Positions 35,129 to 44,237 are shown, counted from the stretch's first letter. The stretch is 64,000 nt of DNA from Amycolatopsis alkalitolerans (GCF_006152065.1 NZ_VDFW01000007.1:124001-188000); one strand, 5' to 3'. Notes: generated from the sequence alone by a model not told the origin. Made by a program: numbers and translations.

Positions 35129-36142
35129 CTACCGGGTGCCGGCTTCGGCGAACTTGGCGACCGAATCGATGTTGTCCTTCGTGATGAACGCCGGACCGGT
35201 CAGCGTCGCCTTGCCACCGCCGAGGGTGTCGCCGTTGACCTTGTACAGCCACAGGGAATCCACGGCGAGGTAGCCCTGCAGGTAGGGCTGCTGGTCCACC
35301 GCCCACTGCACGGTGCCGTCCTTGATGGCCTGAACCAGTGCCTTGTTCGTGTCGAACGTCGCGACCTTCGCGGAGCTGCCCGCGCCGGTCACCGACTTCA
35401 CGGCCAGCAGCGCGACCGGCGCGCCCAGCGTCACGACGTAGTCGATCCCGCGGTCCTGCTGCAGTTTCGCCTGGATGGTCGACTGCGTGGCGGTCGAGTC
35501 CTGGCCGTTGACGTAGAGATCTTCGGTCTGCCCCTTGAAGGTCTGCTTCACCCCGGCGCAGCGGGCTTCGAGGGCGACCTGGCCCTGCTCCTGCAGCACG
35601 CACAGCGCGTGTTTGGCCCCGACCTGGTTGAGCCGTTCGCCGAAGTCCTGCCCGGCGAGCGTTTCGTCCGAGCCGAAGTAGCCCAGGAGTCCCTGCGAAG
35701 CCCAGTTGTCGATGCCGGAATTGAAGCCCACCACCGGGATGCCCGCCGCTTTCGCCTTCGCCACCACCCCGGCCATCGCGTCCGGATGGGCCAGCGTCAC
35801 CGCGATCCCGTCGACCTTCTGGTCGATCGCGTTCTGCATGAGGTTGGCCTGGTTGGGCCCGGCCGGATCGCTGGAGTAGACGAGGTCGACGTTGTCCTTC
35901 GCCGCGGCGGCCCGCGCGCCCTTCTGCACGATGTCCCAGAACGTGTCGCCGGGCGTTTCGTGCGTGATCATCGCGATCTTCATCCGCGGGGTGTTCGCCG
36001 TCCCGGCTGTCGCCGTCCCGGCTGACGCCGCGGCGTTCTGCTGTTCGGCCTGCTTGCCGCCACTGCTGCTGCACCCGGCGACGGCGAGCGCGGCGGCCAT
36101 GAGCGTCGCGGCGAAGGCGATCAGGCGTTTTCTGCTGTTCAT
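35129..36142 (-). CDS. Sugar ABC transporter substrate-binding lipoprotein
   Basis: 337 residues, first gene of the operon. Lipoprotein signal with lipobox AVAGC (Cys about 24), an Ala/Thr/Gln linker, and a periplasmic-binding type-I (RbsB/FrcB-like) core: ITHETPGDTFWDIVQKGA, DPAGPNQANLMQNAI, VGFNSGIDNWASQG. The sugar cannot be named from sequence alone. Confidence 0.9.
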   Translation of the reverse strand: MNSRKRLIAFAATLMAAALAVAGCSSSGGKQAEQQNAAASAGTATAGTANTPRMKIAMITHETPGDTFWDIVQKGARAAAAKDNVDLVYSSDPAGPNQANLMQNAIDQKVDGIAVTLAHPDAMAGVVAKAKAAGIPVVGFNSGIDNWASQGLLGYFGSDETLAGQDFGERLNQVGAKHALCVLQEQGQVALEARCAGVKQTFKGQTEDLYVNGQDSTATQSTIQAKLQQDRGIDYVVTLGAPVALLAVKSVTGAGSSAKVATFDTNKALVQAIKDGTVQWAVDQQPYLQGYLAVDSLWLYKVNGDTLGGGKATLTGPAFITKDNIDSVAKFAEAGTR

Positions 36143-36183
36143 CGATGCACCTCTTTGTGCGGACGGAAGCGGGCTGTCGCGCG

Positions 36184-36203
36184 CTACTAGCGCGCTCTAG
36201 TAG
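36184..36203. promoter_or_regulatory. LacI operator at the sugar importer promoter
   Basis: Perfect dyad: CTACTAG at 36184-36190, six bases, CTAGTAG at 36197-36203. It starts five bases downstream of the -10 box of the minus-strand promoter and lies between the binding-protein and LacI genes, an ideal repressor position. Confidence 0.75.
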
Positions 36204-36208
36204 GCGGA

Positions 36209-36237
36209 ACTATGCTGTGTCTCACACCGCATGTCAA
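36209..36237 (-). promoter_or_regulatory. Promoter of the sugar importer operon
   Basis: On the minus strand TTGACA (36237-36232), 17-bp spacer, CATAGT (36214-36209). The -35 is consensus and the -10 matches 4 of 6. Transcription would start inside the adjacent palindrome. Confidence 0.75.
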
Positions 36238-36283
36238 GACCTTCCGTGCGGCGGTGGTGTCACGGACAAGGCAGGATCGGCGA

Positions 36284-37300
36284 ATGGCAGGCAACCGGAC
36301 CCGGCGCCCGACGATGGCCGATGTGGCCGCGCGGGTCGGGGTGTCGCGTGCCCTGGTGTCGCTGGTGTTCCGGAACGAACCCGGCGCGAGCGGGGAAACG
36401 CGCGACAGGGTGTTCGCGGCAGCCCGCGAACTGGGCTACCGGCCGGACAGTGCCGCGCGCCTGCTCGCGCGCTCGCGCAGCCGGATGATCGGGGTCGTGT
36501 TCACCGTGCGCAATCCGTTCCACGCCGATCTCGTCGAGGCGCTCTATCCCGCGGCGGAACGGTTCGGGTACGAGTTGCTGCTGTCGGCGGCGGTCCCGAT
36601 GCGCGACGAGCGCCGGGCCGCCGAGGCGTTGCTCGGGCACCGGTGCGAGGCGCTGCTGGTGCTCGGCGGTTACCTGGACGCGGGCTACGTCGCCGCGCTG
36701 GGCGCGCGGATGCCGGCGCTCGTGGTGGGCAGGCGGTACCCCGGGGCGGGGGTCGATTCGGTGCACGTGGCCGAGGCCAGGGGGGTCCGGCAGCTCATCG
36801 CGTACCTCGTCGGGCTGGGGCACTCGTCGATCGTGCACATCGACGGCGGTCACGAGGCGGGTTCGGCCGAGCGGCGGCGCGCGTATCTCGGCACGATGCG
36901 GCGGCACGGGCTGTCCGCGCGGATCCGGGTGCTGCCCGGCGATCACACGGAGGACTCCGGCGCGCACGCCGCGCGCGAGTTGCTCGCGGATCGCGCCACG
37001 CTGCCGACCGCGGTGTTCGCCAGCAACGACCGCTGCGCGCTCGGGTTCCTCGACGCGGCCAGGCGCGGCGGGCTGGACGTACCGGGCGACGTGTCCGTCG
37101 CCGGGTTCGACGACAGCTCGGTGGTCCGCCTGGCGAGGATCGACCTGACCACCGTGCGGCAGGATCCGGAGCGCCTGGCCGAGCTGGCGGTCGGCCGGGT
37201 GGTCGAGCGGCTGGAGGATCCGGAGCCGGTCCCGCGCGAGCTGGTGCTGCGACCGGAACTGATCGTGCGCGGCAGCACCGGCGCCCCTCGTATGGTCTAG
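36284..37300 (+). CDS. LacI-family transcriptional repressor
   Basis: 338 residues. Helix-turn-helix plus hinge MADVAARVGVSRALVSLVFRN ... SAARLLARSRSRMIG, then a sugar-binding domain (VGFDD-type AGFDDSSVVRLARIDLTTVRQ near the end). ATG 36284; an in-frame ATG at 36212 would lie inside the promoter region and is not preferred. Divergent from the importer operon, which it probably represses through the 36184 palindrome. Confidence 0.9.
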   Translation: MAGNRTRRPTMADVAARVGVSRALVSLVFRNEPGASGETRDRVFAAARELGYRPDSAARLLARSRSRMIGVVFTVRNPFHADLVEALYPAAERFGYELLLSAAVPMRDERRAAEALLGHRCEALLVLGGYLDAGYVAALGARMPALVVGRRYPGAGVDSVHVAEARGVRQLIAYLVGLGHSSIVHIDGGHEAGSAERRRAYLGTMRRHGLSARIRVLPGDHTEDSGAHAARELLADRATLPTAVFASNDRCALGFLDAARRGGLDVPGDVSVAGFDDSSVVRLARIDLTTVRQDPERLAELAVGRVVERLEDPEPVPRELVLRPELIVRGSTGAPRMV

Positions 37301-37359
37301 ACCTATTCTGGTTCGTCGGGTATCGTCGGCGGTATTCCGCCTGTCCCGAGGAGTACGTG

Positions 37360-37626
37360 ATGCCAGAGCGCCTGGTGATCGTCGGTTCGCCGGTGGGCCT
37401 GCATGCCCGCCCGGCCGCCCTGTTCGTCAAGGCCGCCGCCGCGCAGCCGGTGCCGGTGACGATCGGCGTCGGCGAGGGTGCGCCGGTGGACGCGCGAAGC
37501 CTGCTTTCCGTGATGGGCCTGGGCGCCCGCGGCGGCGACGAAGTGGTGCTACGCGCAGACGGTCCTGGCGCCGAAGCAGCGCTCGCCGCCCTCGCGACCG
37601 TCGTCGCCGCGGATCACGACTCCTAG
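37360..37626 (+). CDS. ptsH: HPr phosphocarrier protein
   Basis: 88 residues. Phosphorylation site His15 in GLHARPAALFVKAA and a Ser47-containing regulatory-site-like segment ARSLLSVMGLGA. ATG 37360 with GAGGAG upstream. No enzyme I or enzyme II gene is in the window. It follows the LacI gene by 59 bp, possibly in one transcript; convergent with and overlapping the end of the XRE gene by 4 bp. Confidence 0.88.
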   Translation: MPERLVIVGSPVGLHARPAALFVKAAAAQPVPVTIGVGEGAPVDARSLLSVMGLGARGGDEVVLRADGPGAEAALAALATVVAADHDS

Positions 37627-38450
37627 ACCGCGCGCAGCGCGCCGCCCGATTCGCGGCGCAGGCGGTCGAACGCCGCGGCGGTCTGCTCATCGGCGGGGAG
37701 GAAGACCACGATCTGCCGGGCGTCCTCCCCGGACAGTTCCATGACCTCGCGGTTCCACCGCATCAGGCCGGCGGCCGGATGGTCGAGCCGGAGCGCGCCG
37801 CGCGCCGGTGGCACGACCTGATCGCGCCGCCGGGTGAATTCCGCGACCTGCGCCAGTTCCGCCCGGAACCGGTCCACGCCGGCCCGCGGCGGGCAGAGCC
37901 AGAGATCGAAGGCCTGCTCATCGGCGACCTGGTCCCAGTCGACGAAGGCGCGTTTCGCGCGCGGATCGGTGAACACGTATCGCGTCAGGTTGGGGGAGTC
38001 GCCGTCGAGCAGCCCGGTCTGGCGCATGACGAGTTCGAACCCGGTCGTGTGGGCGAGCACGTCGCCGAGGCGGTTGGTGAGCAGCGCGACGCCGGGTTCG
38101 AGCATCCCGAGCAGGTCCCGTACGGCGGGCCGCACCTCGCGCGAGGGCGCGGCCCCGACGTGCGCGGCGCACTCGCCACTGGTGGCCTTCGCCAGGTGAC
38201 GCACGTGGGCGCGCTCGGCGCTGTCGAGGCTCAGCGCGTCGGACAGCGCGTGGATCACCGACGTGGAGGGATGGCGGTCGCGGCCCTGCTCGATCCTGGT
38301 GAGGTACTCCACGCTGATCCCGGCGCGGTCGGCCAGTTCCGAGCGGCGCAGCCCGGGCACCCGCCGGCGGTCGCGCGGCGGCAGGCCCAGGTCCTCAGGC
38401 CGGAGGCTGTCCCGCTTCGCGCGGATGAAGTCTCCCAACGGGCTCCCCAT
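37623..38450 (-). CDS. XRE-family regulator with MmyB-type ligand domain
   Basis: 275 residues. N-terminal helix-turn-helix (RRSELADRAGISVEYLTRIEQGRDRHPS) preceded by the usual MGSPLGDFIRAKRDSLRPEDLGL arm, then the MmyB-like PAS-type domain (LLTNRLGDVLAHTTGFELV, NLTRYVFTDPRAK). ATG 38450 matches the family start. Divergent from the FMN reductase gene, a common target arrangement for this class. Confidence 0.9.
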   Translation of the reverse strand: MGSPLGDFIRAKRDSLRPEDLGLPPRDRRRVPGLRRSELADRAGISVEYLTRIEQGRDRHPSTSVIHALSDALSLDSAERAHVRHLAKATSGECAAHVGAAPSREVRPAVRDLLGMLEPGVALLTNRLGDVLAHTTGFELVMRQTGLLDGDSPNLTRYVFTDPRAKRAFVDWDQVADEQAFDLWLCPPRAGVDRFRAELAQVAEFTRRRDQVVPPARGALRLDHPAAGLMRWNREVMELSGEDARQIVVFLPADEQTAAAFDRLRRESGGALRAV

Positions 38451-38550
38451 GTTCCGAGCGTACGTGGGCCGGGCGAGCGGAGCATGGCCCTGCGGGGGCC
38501 AGCCTGCGCCCGGTCTGGTCACACTCGCCCCGGCGGCCGATCGTCGTGGC

Positions 38551-39144
38551 ATGAGCCAACGAAGCAATCTGGTCATCCTCGTCGGCAGCGTGCGGGAAGG
38601 AAGGTTCGGACCGGTCGTCGCCTCGTGGGTGGCGGACCAGGCCGGGGCGCACGGCGGGTTCGAGGTCGAGGTCGTCGACCTGGCCGGGATCGAGATCCCG
38701 CTGGCATTGCCGGCCGCGTCGCCGAAGCACGCCGGTGACGGCTACCCACGTCCGGACAGCATGAACGCCGTCACGGCGAGCTTGGCGAACGCGGACGCCT
38801 TCATCATCGTCACGCCCGAGTACAACCACAGCTACCCCGCTTCGCTGAAGGCGCTGATCGACTGGCATTTCACGCAGTGGGCGGCCAAACCGGTCGCCTT
38901 CGTCAGCTACGGCGGCGCCGCGGGCGGGCGGCACGCCGTGCTCCACCTGGAGAACGTGCTCACCGAATTGCACGCGGTGACCATCCGGGACGGGCTGGCG
39001 TTCCCGAACTACTTCACCACCTGGGAGAACGGGGCGCCGCTGGACGCCGGCACCGCGGGCTACGCCAAGACGCTCCTGGAACAACTCGCCTGGTGGGCGG
39101 AGGCCCTGCGCACCGCGCGCGACGCGGCGCCCTACCCGGGCTGA
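38551..39144 (+). CDS. NAD(P)H-dependent FMN reductase
   Basis: 197 residues, flavodoxin-like fold. FMN phosphate loop GSVREGRFGP (12-21) and the PEYN motif VTPEYNHSYPASLKALIDW. Reduces FMN or quinones with NAD(P)H in the cytoplasm. Divergent from the XRE regulator; its 3' end overlaps the convergent IclR gene by 13 bp. Confidence 0.9.
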   Translation: MSQRSNLVILVGSVREGRFGPVVASWVADQAGAHGGFEVEVVDLAGIEIPLALPAASPKHAGDGYPRPDSMNAVTASLANADAFIIVTPEYNHSYPASLKALIDWHFTQWAAKPVAFVSYGGAAGGRHAVLHLENVLTELHAVTIRDGLAFPNYFTTWENGAPLDAGTAGYAKTLLEQLAWWAEALRTARDAAPYPG

Positions 39145-39881
39145 GCGTAGGCGGGCGCGAGCAGGCGGGCCGCCTCCAGCAGGTGCGGGACGCAGGTGAG
39201 CAGTTCGCCGGCCGACGTCTGGAACGTCAGCGACGAGACGCTGACCCCGCCGACCGGGCCGCCCGCGCCGTCCAGCAGCGGCGCAGCGACGCAACGGACG
39301 GTTTCCTCGTTCTCCTCGTCGTCGAGGGCGTAACCGCGGGCCCGCACCTGCGCCAGTTCGGCTTCGAGGGAGTCCGGATCGGTGCGGGTGCGGGCGGTCC
39401 GCGCGGGCAGGCCCGTCTCGGCGAGCACCGCCTGCCGCCCCGGCGGGTCGAGATGCGCGAGGATCGCCTTCCCGATCGCCGTGCAGTGCAAGGGAATCCG
39501 CCCGCCGACGCGCGAGGCCATCCGGTACGGCCGGTCGCTGTCGAGCTTCTGCACGTAGATCGCCTGGCTGCCGCTGCGCAGCGCGACGTGGACGGTCTGG
39601 CCCGTCTGCTCCCGCAGGCGCCGGAGCACCGGCTCGTCGTGCTGCCCGGACGTGAACAGCGCCGACAAGGCGAACGCCCGTGGCCCGAGGCCGTACGTGC
39701 CGTCGCCGCCGCTCAGCACGTACCCGGCCTCGACGAGCCCTTGCAGGATCCGGTGCGTGCTCGGCTTGGTCACCCCGGCTTCCCGGGCGATGCGGCCGAG
39801 TTTGTGCGGCCCGCCGGGCGCCCCGACCGCTTCGAGCACGCGAAGCGCCCGCAGCGCGCTGCCCTCGGCGCTGACCGGCAT
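39132..39881 (-). CDS. IclR-family transcriptional regulator
   Basis: 249 residues. Winged helix (HKLGRIAREAGVTKPSTHRILQGLVEAGYV) and C-terminal effector domain (LHCTAIGKAILAHL, SLTFQTS). ATG 39881 with GAAGGGG upstream; an in-frame ATG at 39914 is possible. Divergent from the sugar kinase gene, which suggests KDG/uronate-type control as with KdgR. Confidence 0.9.
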   Translation of the reverse strand: MPVSAEGSALRALRVLEAVGAPGGPHKLGRIAREAGVTKPSTHRILQGLVEAGYVLSGGDGTYGLGPRAFALSALFTSGQHDEPVLRRLREQTGQTVHVALRSGSQAIYVQKLDSDRPYRMASRVGGRIPLHCTAIGKAILAHLDPPGRQAVLAETGLPARTARTRTDPDSLEAELAQVRARGYALDDEENEETVRCVAAPLLDGAGGPVGGVSVSSLTFQTSAGELLTCVPHLLEAARLLAPAYAQPG

Positions 39882-39933
39882 TGACGCCCCTTCCTCGCGA
39901 GATCTAGGCTTCATTCGGTTCAGCGAAATACTA

Positions 39934-39948
39934 TTCCGTTTTACGGAA
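39934..39948. promoter_or_regulatory. IclR-type operator
   Basis: Perfect dyad TTCCGT - TTT - ACGGAA between the divergent IclR and kinase genes, 17 bp before the kinase start. The TTCC/GGAA arms are typical of IclR-family sites. Confidence 0.6.
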
Positions 39949-39964
39949 CGGTCAAGGGGCGAAG

Positions 39965-40873
39965 TTGACGACGCGCGTGCTCGCCATCGGCGAATGCATG
40001 ATCGAGCTGACGCACACCGGCAGCCGGACGCTTTCCCTCGGCTACGCCGGGGACACCTTCAACACCGCGGTCTACCTCGCGCGGCTCACGTCGCCGGCCG
40101 CGGTCGAGGTCGGCTATCTGACCCGGCTCGGTGACGACGGGTACAGCTCGGGCATCCTCGCCGCGATGCGCGCGGAAGGGCTCGGCACCGGCCTGATCGA
40201 CCGTGTCCCCGGCGCCCATCCCGGTCTGTACCTGGTCCGCACCGATGCGCGTGGGGAGCGGAGTTTCACCTACTACCGGTCGGAATCGCCCGCCCGCAGG
40301 CTGTTCGAGGGCCCGGTGGACCTGTCGGGCTTCGACGTGCTGTATCTCTCGGCGATCACGTTGCAGCTGCTGAGCCCGCCCGCGCTCGATCGTCTGTGGG
40401 CGGAGCTGGCCGCCGCCCGCGGCAGGGGAGCGCGGGTCGTGTTCGACAGCAACTACCGTCCGGCGGGCTGGGCGTCGGCGGACGTGGCACGCGAAGCGGT
40501 GCGGCGGACGTGGGAGCTGACGAGCATCGCCCTGCCGACGTTCTCCGACGAGCGCGACCTGTTCGGCGACCCTTCACCCGTGGCGACGCTGGAACGCCTG
40601 CGGGCGCTGGGAATTGCGGACATCGCGGTGAAGGACGGCGGGAACGGCTGCGTCGTGGCGGACGGCACCGTGGTCCCCGCCCGGGCCGTCGAGTCCATAA
40701 CGGACACGACGGCGGCGGGCGACGCCTTCAACGCCGGGTACCTCGCCGCCCGCCTCGACGGTGCGTCCCCGGTCGCCGCGGCGGGTGCCGGGCACGCGAT
40801 CGCAGCGCAGGTGATCGCCCACCCCGGCGCGATCATCCGCGATCCGTCGCTGTCGCCTCGTGGAGCTGGCTAG
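39965..40873 (+). CDS. PfkB-family sugar kinase (2-dehydro-3-deoxygluconokinase-like)
   Basis: 302 residues with a TTG start after AAGGGG. Opening VLAIGECMIEL and GYAGDTFNTAVYLARL are typical of KDG kinases; VVFDSNYRPAGW and the second PfkB signature DTTAAGDAFNAGYLA with the catalytic Asp complete the fold. Likely phosphorylates KDG or a similar sugar acid; fructokinase is the alternative. Controlled by the divergent IclR gene. Confidence 0.88.
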   Translation: MTTRVLAIGECMIELTHTGSRTLSLGYAGDTFNTAVYLARLTSPAAVEVGYLTRLGDDGYSSGILAAMRAEGLGTGLIDRVPGAHPGLYLVRTDARGERSFTYYRSESPARRLFEGPVDLSGFDVLYLSAITLQLLSPPALDRLWAELAAARGRGARVVFDSNYRPAGWASADVAREAVRRTWELTSIALPTFSDERDLFGDPSPVATLERLRALGIADIAVKDGGNGCVVADGTVVPARAVESITDTTAAGDAFNAGYLAARLDGASPVAAAGAGHAIAAQVIAHPGAIIRDPSLSPRGAG

Positions 40874-41055
40874 GTGTGATGTCCGGGTGGGTTGTCCGAG
40901 GTGCCCACGCAGGTGCACGATCTTGCGCACCGTCGGCTTGGGGCTTCTTGGCCGCTTGCGTCCGCCGAGGCGAGGGCAGATCGGTCATTCCCGCCAGGCC
41001 CTCCGTGACCATCGCGGCGATCAACGAATGGCTGTAGCCGACTCCAACACAGCCC

Positions 41056-41969
41056 CTAGCGGCGGATGAGCCTCTCCAGGACATCGACGGCGACCGGGAG
41101 CGCGGCGTCGAGGAGTTCGCCGTCGCAGGTCAGGGAGGTGGAGCCGCCGGTCTCCTCGATGTCCACCTCGACACCCTGCGCCAGCGCCGTGCCCCGCAGC
41201 ACCTGCTTGACGCGCTCGGTGAGTTCGGCGTTCACCGCGCCGTCGCGCGAACGCGCTTCGCAGGTCAGCTCCGCCAGCGCGGGCACGATGTTCACGTTGC
41301 CGCCGGCTTGCAGCGTGCCGACGTTGACCCGGGTGTCCGCGGTCGAAAACCGGGGCAGGCCATGGATGCCGAGGACCGCTGCCGCCGCGGCGAGCAGCGC
41401 GTTGCGGCCGTCCTGCGGCGCGGCGGCGGCATGCGAGGCCACGCCGCCAAAGCGGGCACGCGTCTTGGTCGTCGCGAAGATGCCGGTGATCCCCGCCCCG
41501 ACGGTACGGGCGGGCAGATCAAGTCCTAAATGGACGGCGGCGAACCGGTCCACGCCCTCGATGACGTCGGCGCCGGGCATCGCCCGCGCGCCGCGGCCGC
41601 CATCCTCTGCGGGCTGGAACAGGAACCGGACGGTCCCGGCGAACTCGCGGTCCGCGAGCCGCTCCGCGAGCGCGAGGCCGATCGTGACATGCCCGTCATG
41701 CCCGCAGGCGTGCATGAACCCCTCGTAGGCCGACCGGAACCCTTGTGCCGCGGGGAAATGCTCGGTGCCGGACGCCTCGGTCACCGGCAGCGCGTCCATG
41801 TCGAACCGCAGCGCCCACGTGGGCCCGGGCCGCGAACTCTCGAGGTCGGCGACGATCGCCGCGCCTTCTTCGGCGAGGGCTGCGGCGTCGGTGGCGTCGG
41901 TGGCGTCGGCACCGCTGCCGATCGCCAGGCCGGCGAACCGCTCGAGCGTCGCCTCGTCCGGCGCCGGTC
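41056..41969 (-). pseudogene. Remnant of an M20 amidohydrolase/peptidase gene (AbgA-like)
   Basis: About 304 codons of an M20-family gene. Metal-site segments LRFDMDALPV and HACGHDGHVTIGLALAE and part of the dimerisation domain are present. The first roughly 70 residues are missing: the frame runs back through DEATLERFAGLA and stops at a TAG (41971-41973) that lies in the left arm of an inverted-repeat element. The only ATG (41799) is inside the catalytic core without a ribosome site. The C-terminal catalytic part (GSED, HHs regions) is also missing, as the frame ends at LERLIRR. So the gene is broken at both ends. Confidence 0.75.
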
Positions 41970-42063
41970 GCTACTAATCCGACCACAGTCACGGCTATCC
42001 GGCTTGTGTAGCAGCGGTTACGTGCTGCCCGGGGTCTGCCTGCTTTTTGGTCGGATTAGTAGC
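41970..42063. mobile_element. Short inverted-repeat element (MITE-like), abutting the M20 remnant
   Basis: Perfect 16-bp inverted repeats (GCTACTAATCCGACCA at 41970-41985, complement at 42048-42063) bound 62 bases without a gene. Reading the outer GC-TA/TA-GC as target sequence, an 86-bp element would sit at a duplicated TA in GCTAGC, as IS630/mariner-type elements do. Alternatively this is a paired operator upstream of the amine oxidase gene. Confidence 0.45.
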
Positions 42064-42139
42064 ACGCAAGTAACGGCGGATAACCGCGCGGCAATCTCCG
42101 CGACGCATGCTCGCACCACTTCGACGGTGGGAGGATCCC

Positions 42140-44098
42140 GTGACATCGACCGCCAAACCGGCACTCGTGACCGCGACCCATCCGCTCGACCCGCTCTCGC
42201 CGGGAGAGATCGCCGCGGCGAGCGCGATCCTGCGCGAAGCCCGCGGGCTCGCGCCGACCGCCCGGTTCGTCTACATCGAGGCGGCCGAACCCGAGAAGTC
42301 CGTGGTGACCGGCTTTTCCCGGGGGCAGGACTGGGACCGGTGCGCCGCCGTGATGCTGCGCGAGCGCGCGGAGCGGCGCACGTACGAGGCTGTCGTGTCA
42401 CTGTCTCGCGGGGAAGTCGTTTCCTGGAAAGAGATCCCGGGCGTGCAGCCGCCGATCACGCTCGAGGAGTTCCTGGCGTGTGAAGCGCTCGTCCAGGCCG
42501 ATCCGCGCTGGCAGGAGGCGATGAGCAAGCGCGGGATCACCGATTTCTCGCTCACCATGGTCGATCCATGGGCCTCGGGCTACCGCGGTCCGGAAGACGA
42601 CCCGGCGCAGCGGCGGCTCGCGCGGCCGCTGACGTTCGTCCGGTCGAAGCCCGACGACAACGGGTACGCGCGGCCGGTGGAGAACGTGATCGTCACGGTG
42701 GACCTGGACACGATGGACGTGCTCGACGTCGAGGACCACGGCGTCGTCCGGCTGCCGCCGCGGCCGGGCAACTACGACCCGGCGATCGCCTTCGAGACCG
42801 GCAACGTGCCCGCGTTCGGGCAGGCGCGCGAGGCCGCGAAGCCGATCAGCATCACCCAGCCCGAGGGGCGCACCTTCACGGTTGACGGGCACGCCGTTTC
42901 GTGGGGCCCGTGGCGGCTGCGCGTCGGGTTCACCCCCCGTGAGGGCCTGGTGCTGCACGACATCGGCTACCTCGACCGCGGCACCCTGCGGCCGGTGATC
43001 CACCGCGCGTCACTGTCCGAAATGTACGTGCCGTACGGCGATCCGGGTTCCACGCACTGGAACAAGAACGTGTTCGACATGGGCGAGTACGGGCTCGGCG
43101 TGCTCGCGAACTCGCTGCAGCTGGGCTGCGACTGCCTCGGCGAGATCCACTACTTCGACGCGTGGGTCAACGACCAGGACGGCGAGGCGCTGCGGCTGCC
43201 CAACGCGATCTGCATGCACGAAGAGGACTTCAGCATCGGCTGGAAGCACACGGACTTCCGCACGGAGAAGGGGGAGGTGCGGCGTAACCGGCGGCTGGTC
43301 GTCTCGTTCTTCGCGACCGTCGGCAACTACGACTACGGGTTCTACTGGAACCTGTATCTGGACGGCTCGATCGAGTTCGAGGTCAAGCTGACCGGGATCA
43401 TCTCGACCGGCGCGGTGCCGCCTGGGGAGGCGCCGGAGTACGGCACGCTCGTCGCGCCCGGCCTGTACGGGCCGAACCACCAGCATTTCTTCAACGTCCG
43501 CCTGGATATGCGCGTCGACGGCGATCGCAACAACCTGTACGAGCTCGAGTCGTCGGCGGCGCCGATGGGCGAGGACAACCCGTACGGCAACGCGTGGCGG
43601 CAGGTCAAGCGGCAGCTGACGAGCGAGTCCGAGGCGAAGCGGGTGATCAACCCGCTCGCCGGGCGGTCGTGGCTGATCACGAGCGCGGACCGGCGGAACG
43701 CGCTGGGCGGCGAGGTCGGGTACAAGCTCGAGCCGGGCTCGAACGTCCTGCCGTTCTACCAGGAGGGCTCGCAGCAGTTCGCGCGCGGGCAGTTCGCGAT
43801 GAACCATCTGTGGGCGACCCCGTACACGCCGGGGGAGCGGTTCGCGTGCGGGGACTACGTCGCGCAGAACCCGGGCGGTGCCGGGCTTCCCGCGTATACC
43901 CGGGGGAACCGGTCACTCGAGGACGGTGATCTGGTCGTCTGGTACACGCTCGGCGCGCACCACGTCGTGCGCCCGGAGGACTGGCCGGTGATGCCCGTGA
44001 CGAGGGTGAACCTGCACCTCAAGCCCGCGGGCTTCTTCGACGGCAACCCGATGCTCGACCTGCCCCCCGAACCCGGCTCCCCGCACTGCCACGCCTGA
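42140..44098 (+). CDS. Copper-containing primary-amine oxidase
   Basis: 652 residues. The topaquinone precursor is Tyr397 in VGNYDYGF, the catalytic base Asp313 in NVFDMGEYGLG. Copper ligands His447 and His449 (NHQHFF) and a third His in GAHHVVRPEDWPVMP. N-terminal N2/N3 domains are present. No signal peptide, so cytoplasmic as in many actinomycete enzymes. Oxidises primary amines to aldehydes with release of ammonia and hydrogen peroxide. GTG 42140 follows GGGAGG. Confidence 0.93.
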   Translation: MTSTAKPALVTATHPLDPLSPGEIAAASAILREARGLAPTARFVYIEAAEPEKSVVTGFSRGQDWDRCAAVMLRERAERRTYEAVVSLSRGEVVSWKEIPGVQPPITLEEFLACEALVQADPRWQEAMSKRGITDFSLTMVDPWASGYRGPEDDPAQRRLARPLTFVRSKPDDNGYARPVENVIVTVDLDTMDVLDVEDHGVVRLPPRPGNYDPAIAFETGNVPAFGQAREAAKPISITQPEGRTFTVDGHAVSWGPWRLRVGFTPREGLVLHDIGYLDRGTLRPVIHRASLSEMYVPYGDPGSTHWNKNVFDMGEYGLGVLANSLQLGCDCLGEIHYFDAWVNDQDGEALRLPNAICMHEEDFSIGWKHTDFRTEKGEVRRNRRLVVSFFATVGNYDYGFYWNLYLDGSIEFEVKLTGIISTGAVPPGEAPEYGTLVAPGLYGPNHQHFFNVRLDMRVDGDRNNLYELESSAAPMGEDNPYGNAWRQVKRQLTSESEAKRVINPLAGRSWLITSADRRNALGGEVGYKLEPGSNVLPFYQEGSQQFARGQFAMNHLWATPYTPGERFACGDYVAQNPGGAGLPAYTRGNRSLEDGDLVVWYTLGAHHVVRPEDWPVMPVTRVNLHLKPAGFFDGNPMLDLPPEPGSPHCHA

Positions 44099-44237
44099 CC
44101 CCGCGAGATCTCATCGCACGGGCGCGGGTCGGTGACCGCGACGTCGGCGTCGGCGGGGAAAGCCGCTTACGCTTCCGCAGCTGCCGCGCCGGGCCGGGAC
44201 CGGCGTAACCGCCACCGAGATCACGGCCCGCGCGGGG

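Noticed and set aside
40874-41055. Possible gene between the kinase and the M20 remnant
   Set aside because: A short minus-strand frame (SLIAAMVTEGLAGMTD) resembles nothing I can name; it may be debris from the same rearrangement.
41056-41799. Intact 247-residue M20 peptidase starting at ATG 41799
   Set aside because: The start lies inside the metal-binding core, homologous codons continue upstream, and the C-terminal catalytic part is missing.
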